11,268 bases of DNA from Variovorax sp. (GTDB lineage: Bacteria > Pseudomonadota > Gammaproteobacteria > Burkholderiales > Burkholderiaceae_C). This document shows, in pieces, positions 5,875 to 11,268 of this stretch. The stretch is from positions 1-11,268 of the forward strand of contig JAQGLP010000309.1 of NCBI GenBank assembly GCA_028292835.1, in the 5' to 3' direction. The position numbers and the translations under genes are program-made. The notes under the pieces were generated by a model. It was given only the letters and a program-made list of their open reading frames with translations, did not search any database and had not been told where the DNA came from. How positions within the stretch are numbered: the first letter of the stretch is position 1; each line of letters starts with the position of its first letter.

Positions 5875-6936
5875 ATGTTTCGCCGGCAACCAAGTCCCAT
5901 GTTGGGTTTGGACATCAGTTCGTCCAGTGTGAAGCTGGTGGAGCTCGGCCGTTCCGCTTCCGGCACCCTGCTGCTTGAGCGATGCGCCATGGAGCCGCTG
6001 GAGCGCGGCTGGATCGCCGACGGCAACATCGAAAAATTCGACGAGGTCGCGGAGGCGGTCGGCCGGGTGGTCCGCAAGAGCGGCACCCGCACCAAGAACG
6101 TCGCGCTCGCGTTGCCGCCCTCGGCGGTCATCACCAAGAAGATCGTGCTGCCGGGCGGCCTGACCGAGCAGCAACTTGAACTCCAGGTCGAATCCGAAGC
6201 CAACCAGTACATCCCGTTCTCGCTTGACGAGGTCAGCCTGGATTTCTGCGTGATCGGCGACAGCGCCACCTCGGTCGGCGACGTCGAGGTGCTGATTGCC
6301 GCATCGCGCAAGGAAAAGGTCCAGGATCGCCAGGGCCTGGCCGAGGCGGCGGGGCTCAAGCCCCTGATTCTCGACGTGGAGTCCTATGCATCGCGGCTGG
6401 CCACCGAAAGATTGGTGGGGCAACTGCCAGGGCAGGGGCACGACGCGGTCGTGGCGCTGTTCGAGGTCGGCGCCTTCACGACCAGCATGCAGGTGTTGCG
6501 CAACCAGAGCGTGCTGTACGAGCGCGACCAGGCCTTTGGCGGTGCCCAGCTGACACAATTGATCGTGCGCCAGTATGGTTTTTCCGCCGACGAGGCCGAA
6601 AGCAAGAAACGCAGCGGCGAATTGCCCGACGACTACGGTCCGGGCGTGCTGAAGCCCTTCGTCGCCAGCATCGCGCAGGAAATCGCCCGCGCACTCCAGT
6701 TCTTCTTCACCAGCACCCCGCACAACCGGGTGGACTATGTGTTGCTGGCCGGCGGCTCGGCTTCATTGCCGGGACTCACCAGCGCGGTCACGCGGCAGAC
6801 ATCGTTCGCCTGCACCCTGGTCAATCCGTTCGACGGCATGGAGATGGGCTCGGGCATTCGCGAGAAAAAGGTACGGCGTGAAGCAGCTTCGTACCTGACT
6901 TCGTGCGGACTGGCCATGCGGAGATTCCTGCTGTGA
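5875..6936 (+). CDS. pilM: PilM, actin-like type IV pilus assembly protein
   Basis: PilM is a cytoplasmic actin/FtsA-like ATP-binding protein that docks on the N-terminal tail of PilN and couples the pilus motor region to the alignment complex. The 353-residue product has the expected N-terminal nucleotide-binding strand-loop LGLDISSSSVKLVEL (residues 10-24) and the C-terminal glycine loop LLAGGSASLPGL (around 289-300), and matches the usual length of about 354. The frame is open upstream to 5794, but ATG 5875 gives the family-like N-terminus MFRRQPSPMLGLDISS; the ribosome binding site is weak. It is first of five pil genes, divergent from mrcA, and its TGA overlaps the pilN GTG. Control elements are likely in 5690-5841. 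Confidence 0.95.
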   Translation: MFRRQPSPMLGLDISSSSVKLVELGRSASGTLLLERCAMEPLERGWIADGNIEKFDEVAEAVGRVVRKSGTRTKNVALALPPSAVITKKIVLPGGLTEQQLELQVESEANQYIPFSLDEVSLDFCVIGDSATSVGDVEVLIAASRKEKVQDRQGLAEAAGLKPLILDVESYASRLATERLVGQLPGQGHDAVVALFEVGAFTTSMQVLRNQSVLYERDQAFGGAQLTQLIVRQYGFSADEAESKKRSGELPDDYGPGVLKPFVASIAQEIARALQFFFTSTPHNRVDYVLLAGGSASLPGLTSAVTRQTSFACTLVNPFDGMEMGSGIREKKVRREAASYLTSCGLAMRRFLL

Positions 6937-7550
6937 TCCTGATCAACCTGCTGCCGCACCGCGAAGCCGCGAGAAAGCGTCGCCGCGAAAACTTCTATGC
7001 ATCGCTCGGCGCGGCCGCCCTGGCGGGCGTCATGATCGCCGGAGGGGCCTATCTTTGGTACCAGGCCCGGATTGCGGACCAGCAAGCCAGAAACGCCTAC
7101 CTGCAGACCGAAATCCGCAAGCTCGAGACCGAGATCAAGGAAATCTCCACGCTGGAGGCGGAGATTGCCGGGCTTCGTGCGCGCCAGCAGGCGGTGGAAG
7201 ACCTCCAGGGTGACCGCAACCTGCCCGTGCACCTGCTCAATGAACTGGTGCGGCAGTTGCCCGATGGCGTCTACCTGTCCAGCATGAAGCAGGAAAACCA
7301 GTCCGTCACCCTGCAAGGCATGGCGCAGTCGAACGAGCGCGTGTCGGAGTTGCTGCGAAACCTCGGCAACAACAGTCCCTGGCTGGTCAAGCCTGAATTG
7401 GTCGAAATCACCGCGGGCACCGTGAGCCTGGGGCCGCGCGACCAGCGGCGGGTGGCCAACTTTACGATGCGCATCGGTCTGCAGAGGCCGACCGATGCGC
7501 AAAAGGCTCCTGCCGACATCAAGGCGGCCGCAGCCGCGGACAAGGGCTGA
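6933..7550 (+). CDS. pilN: PilN, inner-membrane type IV pilus alignment protein
   Basis: PilN spans the inner membrane once, binds PilM through its cytoplasmic tail and pairs with PilO in the periplasm. The start is GTG 6933, which overlaps the pilM stop (GTGA) and gives the family hallmark MILINLLPHREA; an upstream GTG at 6903 in the same frame would bury this motif behind ten extra residues. In the 205-residue protein, a basic segment (RKRRR) precedes a membrane helix at about 25-43, a coiled coil at about 46-95 (QTEIRKLETEIKEISTLEAEI) and the periplasmic ferredoxin-like domain at about 98-190 with LPDGVYLSSM. The Ala/Lys-rich C-terminus looks disordered. The tight overlap suggests translation coupled to pilM. 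Confidence 0.95.
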   Translation: MILINLLPHREAARKRRRENFYASLGAAALAGVMIAGGAYLWYQARIADQQARNAYLQTEIRKLETEIKEISTLEAEIAGLRARQQAVEDLQGDRNLPVHLLNELVRQLPDGVYLSSMKQENQSVTLQGMAQSNERVSELLRNLGNNSPWLVKPELVEITAGTVSLGPRDQRRVANFTMRIGLQRPTDAQKAPADIKAAAAADKG

Positions 7551-7558
7551 ACCCCACC

Positions 7559-8239
7559 ATGGCAATCGCGAATTTCTCCAGGAAAATTGATTTGACCGGC
7601 TTGCTGCGGCGCATCGGCGACCAGTTTCGTGGCCTCAATGCCAACGAGCTGTGGCTTTGGCCTCTCATCCCGCGCTACGCGCTGGGTACCGTCATTACCT
7701 TGTTCGTTCTGGTGGCGTTGTGGTTCGCATGGCTGACCCATTCCAATGACGAGTTCGAGGAAGAGCGCGCCAAGGAAGTCACGCTGCGGGCCGATTACAA
7801 GAAAAAGGTGGCCCAGGCCGCCAGCCTCGAGCTGCTCAAGAAGCAGCGTGAGCAGGTCCAGCAGTACGTGATCCTGCTGGAAAAGCAGCTTCCCAGCAAG
7901 GCTGAGATGGACGCCCTGTTGTCCGATATCAACCAGGCCGGCCTGGGTCGAAGCCTGCAGTTCGAGCTGTTTCGGCCTGGTCAGGTGTCAGTCAAGGACT
8001 ATTACGCAGAGCTGCCGATCGCTTTGCGCGTTACCGGCCGCTACCACGACTTCGGCGCGTTCGCCGCCGACATCGCCAATCTCTCGCGCATCGTGACCCT
8101 GAACAATCTGTCGATACAGCCCCAGAAGGACGACAGCCTGACCATGGAGGCGACGGCCAAGACGTTCCGATACCTTGACGCGGACGAGCAATCGGCTCAG
8201 AAAAAGGCGAGTGCCGCCGACAAGAAGGCCAAGCAATGA
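7559..8239 (+). CDS. pilO: PilO, inner-membrane type IV pilus alignment protein
   Basis: PilO is the partner of PilN: a single-pass inner-membrane protein whose periplasmic coiled coil and ferredoxin-like core form heterodimers with PilN and contact PilP. The 226-residue product has a cytoplasmic N-terminus with ELWLWPLIPRY, a membrane helix at about 41-60, a charged coiled coil at about 63-110 (EEERAKEVTLRADYKKK onward), and a conserved core with LLSDINQAGLGRSLQFELFRPG and LPIALRVTGRYHDFGAFAADIANLSRIVTL (two adjacent stretches). It ends in a Lys/Ala-rich tail. It starts 8 bases after pilN, and its TGA overlaps the pilP ATG. All domains appear intact. Confidence 0.95.
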   Translation: MAIANFSRKIDLTGLLRRIGDQFRGLNANELWLWPLIPRYALGTVITLFVLVALWFAWLTHSNDEFEEERAKEVTLRADYKKKVAQAASLELLKKQREQVQQYVILLEKQLPSKAEMDALLSDINQAGLGRSLQFELFRPGQVSVKDYYAELPIALRVTGRYHDFGAFAADIANLSRIVTLNNLSIQPQKDDSLTMEATAKTFRYLDADEQSAQKKASAADKKAKQ

Positions 8240-8781
8240 CGCGTCTGTGTTTGTCGTGTTCGGCTGCCGTACTGATCGCCCTCGGCGGCTGTAGCGGCTC
8301 CGATCAGGAGCAACTCCAGGGTTGGATGACCGAGCAGCGCAGCCAGGCGCACCCGACCGTCAAGCCGATCACCGCACCCAAGAAATTCATGCCGCAAGCC
8401 TATACCGAAGGCAGCGCCTACGAGCCCTTCAACAGCCAGAAGCTGACGCAGGCGCTGCGCCGCGATTCCACCCGGATCGTGAGTTCGGCATTGATCACGC
8501 CCGAACTCGCGCGCCGCAAGGAAGCGCTGGAGTCCTTCCCGCTGGACTCCCTGACCATGGTAGGCAGCCTGGACCGTGGCAGAAAACTCGTCGCTCTGGT
8601 GCAGGCTGAGAAGCTGCTCTACCAAGTCCGCGTTGGAGACCATCTGGGTCTCAACTACGGACGCATTACCCGCATCACCGAAACCGAACTGGCCTTGCGC
8701 GAAATCGTGCAGGACGCGGGGGGCGAGTGGATCGAACGCGTGGCGACGCTGCAGTTGCAGGAAAAGCAAGAGAAGCAATAG
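8236..8781 (+). CDS. pilP: PilP, type IV pilus lipoprotein linking PilNO to the secretin
   Basis: PilP bridges the inner-membrane PilN/PilO pair and the periplasmic N-domains of PilQ. The 181-residue precursor has a short signal peptide and lipobox IALGGC with the lipidated cysteine at 19. A flexible region to about residue 65 follows, then the compact beta homology-region domain, recognisable from DSLTMVGSLDRGRKLVALVQAEKLLYQVRVGDHLG and the following GRITRITETELALREIV; its end is ...ATLQLQEKQEKQ. The residue after the lipid cysteine is Ser, so the sequence shows no obvious Asp inner-membrane retention signal even though characterised PilP proteins are linked to the inner membrane. Its ATG overlaps the pilO stop, and pilQ begins two bases after its TAG. 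Confidence 0.95.
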   Translation: MTRLCLSCSAAVLIALGGCSGSDQEQLQGWMTEQRSQAHPTVKPITAPKKFMPQAYTEGSAYEPFNSQKLTQALRRDSTRIVSSALITPELARRKEALESFPLDSLTMVGSLDRGRKLVALVQAEKLLYQVRVGDHLGLNYGRITRITETELALREIVQDAGGEWIERVATLQLQEKQEKQ

Positions 8782-8783
8782 AA

Positions 8784-10916
8784 ATGAAGTCCCTCACCAT
8801 GAAGATCGCCAAGTGCGCACGAGCGCTTGGCTTGTCGCTTCTCGCGGCCACCACCGCCTTCGCGGCGCAAGCCCAGAACGCCATCGAGGCGGTGACCAGC
8901 TCGGTTCAGTCGGGTGCGGAGGTCATTCGCGTGGACCTGGCGCAGCCCCTGGACAAGTTGCCGACCGGTTTTTCCATCCAGGCACCGGCGCGCATCGCCC
9001 TCGATTTCCCGGGCGTGACCAACGCCATCGGACGCTCCACCATCGAAATCAACCAGGGCAACCTGAGTTCCGTCAATGTCGTCCAGGCGGGCGAGCGCAC
9101 CCGCATGGTGCTCAACCTCAAGCAGGCCACCACATACAAGGCGGAAATCCAGGGCAAGTCACTGCTGGTTTCGCTCGACCCGGTGCCGGGCGCGGCATTG
9201 GCCACGGCAACGCCTTCGGCCTTTGCCGAAAACCGCAACCGCGACATGCTCCCGTTGCGCGATGTCGACTTCCGCCTGGGTTCCGACAACGCGGGACGCG
9301 TGATCGTGGACCTGGCCAACAACCAGGTGGGTGTGGATATCCGGCAGCAGGGCAAGAACCTGGTGGTGGAATTCACCAAGTCGACGCTGCCCGAGGGCCT
9401 GCGCCGTCGCCTCGACGTGTCCGATTTCGGCACGCCGGTGCAGCTCATCACCACCCAGCAGGCCGGCGACCGCGTGCGCATGACCATCGACGCCCGGGGT
9501 GAGTGGGAGCACAGCGCCTACCAGAGCGAAAACCAGCTCGTCGTCGAGGTGCGGGCGCGCAAGGTGGACCCGACCAAGCTGACGCAGGGCGTGGGCTACA
9601 ACGGCGAAAAGCTGTCGCTCAATTTCCAGAACATCGAAATCCGCTCGCTGCTGCAGGTCATCGCCGACTTCACGAACTTCAACATCGTGACATCCGATTC
9701 GGTGTCGGGCGCCCTGACGCTGCGCCTGAAGGACGTGCCGTGGGACCAGGCGCTCGACATCATCATGCAGGCCAAGAACCTGGGCATGCGCAAGAACGGC
9801 AGCGTGTTGTGGATCGCGCCGAAGGACGAGATCAACGCCAAGGAAAAGCTGGAATTCGAATCTCAGGTGGCGATCCAGAATCTGGAGCCCTTGAAAACCC
9901 AGTCGTTCCAGTTGAACTACACCAAGGCCGTCGCGATCGCGCAAGGCTTGATGGGTACCGGGGCGGGCGCAGGAGCGGGAGGCGCAGCGGGTGCAACCAC
10001 CAGCCGCATCCTGAGCTCCCGGGGCAGCGTCCTGGCCGAAGCCAGAACCAACCAGCTTTTCGTCTCCGACATCCCGTCGCGACTGGCGCGGGTCGCGGAA
10101 CTCATCCAGAAGCTGGACGTGCCGGTGCGTCAGGTGCTGATCGAAGCGCGCATCGTGGAGGCATCGGACACGTTCGGGAAATCCCTGGGCGTGCGCTTGG
10201 GCGGAGGCATCATCAACACGCGCAGCACGGTGGGGGCCAGCCCGACGGTGGTGCCCAATCCCGTGGTCAATGGCTCGTTCGCCAACTTGCCATCGGCGAC
10301 GACCTCGCTGACCAACAGCAATTTCGTCAACCTGCCGGCAACATCGCAGAGCGGCTCGGCGCCGGGAACCTTCGCCGTCTCCTTGTTCAACTCCAGCTTT
10401 TCGCGCCTGCTCAATCTCGAGATCTCGGCGCTGGAGGCCGACGGCAAGGGCAAGGTGGTTTCGAGCCCGCGCGTGGTCACGGCCGACCAGACCAAGGCGC
10501 TGATCGAACAGGGCACCGAACTGCCGTACCAGGTGGCGACGTCGAGCGGCGCCACCTCGATCGCCTTTCGCAAGGCCAACCTGAAGCTCGAAGTCACCCC
10601 GCAGATCACGCCCGAAGGCAACATCATCCTGTCGCTCGATGTGAACAAGGACACCGTCGGGCAGGCAACGACGGCGGGATTCGCCATCAACACCAAGCAT
10701 GTGCAGACCGAAGTGCTGGTGGAAAACGGTGGCACGGTGGTGATCGGCGGCATCTTCGAACTGACCGAAACCACGGACGAGTCGCGCATCCCCGTGCTGG
10801 GCGAGGCACCCGTCATCGGTGGTTTGTTCCGCACGAGGAGCCGTGTGGCCAACAAGACCGAGATGCTGGTCTTCATCACGCCCAAGATGATCACGGACCG
10901 CAACGCGGCCCGGTGA
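8784..10916 (+). CDS. pilQ: PilQ, type IV pilus outer-membrane secretin
   Basis: PilQ forms the multimeric outer-membrane pore through which the pilus passes. ATG 8784 has GAGAAG eight bases upstream and opens a signal peptide ending near AQA-QN (residue 30); a second ATG five codons later is possible, and the frame's upstream extension to 8727 lies inside pilP. The 710-residue protein has two peptidoglycan-binding AMIN domains (about 33-132 and 155-263), an STN/N0 domain (about 272-350, with NIEIRSLLQVIADFTNFNIV), an N1 domain (about 372-442) interrupted by a Gly/Ala-rich insert near 390-402, and the secretin core (about 450-705) with VSSPRV, GTELPYQV, KLEVTPQI and the terminal VLGEAPVIGGLFRT...TEMLVFITPKMI. 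Length is typical (P. aeruginosa PilQ is about 714). Its AMIN domains fit the adjacent peptidoglycan synthase gene in theme. No terminator is visible after its stop. Confidence 0.97.
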   Translation: MKSLTMKIAKCARALGLSLLAATTAFAAQAQNAIEAVTSSVQSGAEVIRVDLAQPLDKLPTGFSIQAPARIALDFPGVTNAIGRSTIEINQGNLSSVNVVQAGERTRMVLNLKQATTYKAEIQGKSLLVSLDPVPGAALATATPSAFAENRNRDMLPLRDVDFRLGSDNAGRVIVDLANNQVGVDIRQQGKNLVVEFTKSTLPEGLRRRLDVSDFGTPVQLITTQQAGDRVRMTIDARGEWEHSAYQSENQLVVEVRARKVDPTKLTQGVGYNGEKLSLNFQNIEIRSLLQVIADFTNFNIVTSDSVSGALTLRLKDVPWDQALDIIMQAKNLGMRKNGSVLWIAPKDEINAKEKLEFESQVAIQNLEPLKTQSFQLNYTKAVAIAQGLMGTGAGAGAGGAAGATTSRILSSRGSVLAEARTNQLFVSDIPSRLARVAELIQKLDVPVRQVLIEARIVEASDTFGKSLGVRLGGGIINTRSTVGASPTVVPNPVVNGSFANLPSATTSLTNSNFVNLPATSQSGSAPGTFAVSLFNSSFSRLLNLEISALEADGKGKVVSSPRVVTADQTKALIEQGTELPYQVATSSGATSIAFRKANLKLEVTPQITPEGNIILSLDVNKDTVGQATTAGFAINTKHVQTEVLVENGGTVVIGGIFELTETTDESRIPVLGEAPVIGGLFRTRSRVANKTEMLVFITPKMITDRNAAR

Positions 10917-10924
10917 AAAAAATA

Positions 10925-10930
10925 CGAGGA
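10925..10930 (+). promoter_or_regulatory. Ribosome binding site of the lipoprotein after pilQ
   Basis: CGAGGA lies eight bases ahead of ATG 10939 and is the clearest Shine-Dalgarno in the window. It supports 10939 rather than the second in-frame ATG at 10948, and shows that the frame running off the right edge is translated. Confidence 0.6.
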
Positions 10931-10938
10931 ACACGGGA

Positions 10939-11268
10939 ATGGATTTCATGAATACTTTGAAGGCAGGATTCGCGCTTGCCGTTTCGGTAATGCTGCTGGG
11001 CGCATGTGGTGGCGGAGGAGGGGGGAGTCCAGGACTTCCTGCGGTTCTTCCGGCCACGTCCACGTCCACGTCCACGGGTACGGGTACGGGTACGGGGACG
11101 ACGCCAGCTTTGCCTTCAATGGCCCTGGGTCTTCGCGACCAATCGGGCGCTGCCACGTATTCGGTCGCCCTCGTCGGCACGACTGCACGGGCCGTCCTCC
11201 TGGATGCCAATAGCGCGCCGATCACCAACAAATTGGTAACCTTTGCCACGGACGCCAAGGTGGCCAGC
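10939..11268 (+). CDS. Putative surface lipoprotein with a bacterial Ig-like domain, 5' part
   Basis: An open frame of 110 codons runs to the window edge. MDFMNTLKAGFALAVSVMLLGAC is a lipoprotein signal peptide with lipobox LGAC and lipidated cysteine 23, followed by six glycines, a short Pro-rich part and a Ser-Thr/Gly-Thr repeat linker (residues 40-55). From about residue 76 the sequence VALVGTTARAVLLDANSAPI then TNKLVTFATD has the pattern of the first strands of Big_1/invasin-type Ig-like domains (hydrophobic strand, DANxxPI, VTF). Such proteins usually sit on the outer membrane and carry several Ig-like repeats; the rest of this one is unseen. It begins 22 bases after pilQ without an intervening terminator, so it may be transcribed with the pil operon. 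In many betaproteobacteria aroK follows pilQ here. Function is unknown; a pilus role is only inferred from position. Confidence 0.8.
   Translation, partial: MDFMNTLKAGFALAVSVMLLGACGGGGGGSPGLPAVLPATSTSTSTGTGTGTGTTPALPSMALGLRDQSGAATYSVALVGTTARAVLLDANSAPITNKLVTFATDAKVAS
11056..11103 (+). repeat. In-frame hexanucleotide repeats coding a Thr-Ser/Thr-Gly linker
   Basis: ACGTCC occurs three times in tandem (11056-11073), directly followed by ACGGGT three times (11074-11091) and then degenerate copies (ACGGGG, ACGACG). The units are two codons long, so gain or loss of a unit would lengthen or shorten the linker by two residues without shifting frame. A run of six G at 11020-11025 lies just upstream, in the glycine codons after the lipid cysteine. 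Confidence 0.75.

Noticed and set aside
5688..6359. A 223-codon minus-strand frame covering the mrcA/pilM gap and part of pilM
   Set aside because: Most of it is antisense to pilM and it has no ribosome binding site or recognisable fold, so the gap is better read as a control region.
9503..10951. A 482-codon frame inside pilQ in another plus-strand frame
   Set aside because: It lies wholly within pilQ coding sequence apart from its end, is Arg/Gly/Gln/His-rich and has no recognisable motif.
11056..11103. Tandem repeats considered as a CRISPR-like or minisatellite array
   Set aside because: Units are six bases, without spacers and in frame with the lipoprotein linker, so it is coding low-complexity sequence.
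9159..11258. A 699-codon open frame on the minus strand opposite pilQ and the lipoprotein
   Set aside because: It is antisense to an unmistakable secretin, is rich in Arg/His/Asp/Val as shadow frames of GC-rich genes are, and shows no recognisable domain; long antisense frames are expected at this GC content.

Overview
The window is a GC-rich piece of chromosome that most likely comes from a betaproteobacterium of the Burkholderiales, probably the family Comamonadaceae. Three things point there: the protein sequences; the gene order lysA - small lipoprotein - cyaY - mrcA - pilMNOPQ; and a short AT-rich palindrome (gctat...atagc) at the end of msrQ that I associate from memory with Comamonadaceae intergenic DNA. 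Genus cannot be decided from the sequence alone. Almost all of the window is conserved core genome; I see no phage, insertion sequence, CRISPR array, tRNA or rRNA.

Layout. Bases 1-1211 (+) hold the 3' part of msrP and all of msrQ, a periplasmic methionine sulfoxide repair pair. Facing them, 1257-2767 (-) is a two-gene unit: an LptM-type lipoprotein whose stop codon overlaps the start of lysA, the last enzyme of lysine synthesis. Reading away from it is cyaY (2780-3112, +), the bacterial frataxin; the two start codons are only 12 bases apart. After a short gap with two stem-loops comes mrcA (3192-5609, -), the bifunctional peptidoglycan synthase PBP1A. A 265-base AT-richer control region (5610-5874) separates mrcA from the divergent pilM-pilN-pilO-pilP-pilQ operon (5875-10916, +), which encodes the type IV pilus alignment complex and outer-membrane secretin. 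Only 22 bases behind pilQ, with its own good ribosome binding site, starts a lipoprotein with a Ser/Thr/Gly-Thr repeat linker and an apparent bacterial Ig-like domain; it runs off the right edge.

How the genes fit together. PilM (cytoplasm), PilN and PilO (inner membrane), PilP (periplasmic lipoprotein) and PilQ (secretin) form one trans-envelope chain, and the start/stop overlaps (pilM/pilN GTGA, pilO/pilP ATGA) and 2-8 base gaps suit equimolar, coupled translation. The neighbouring PBP1A builds the peptidoglycan through which this machine must pass, a pairing commonly seen in proteobacteria. LptM is known in E. coli to help assemble the LPS translocon, so much of the window concerns envelope construction.

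No clearly new system is present. The points most worth a second look are the Ig-like lipoprotein apparently appended to the pil operon, the unusual symmetric DNA in the mrcA/pilM control region (an 18-base perfect palindrome and a separate 10-base-pair stem), and the very tight lptM/cyaY divergence.
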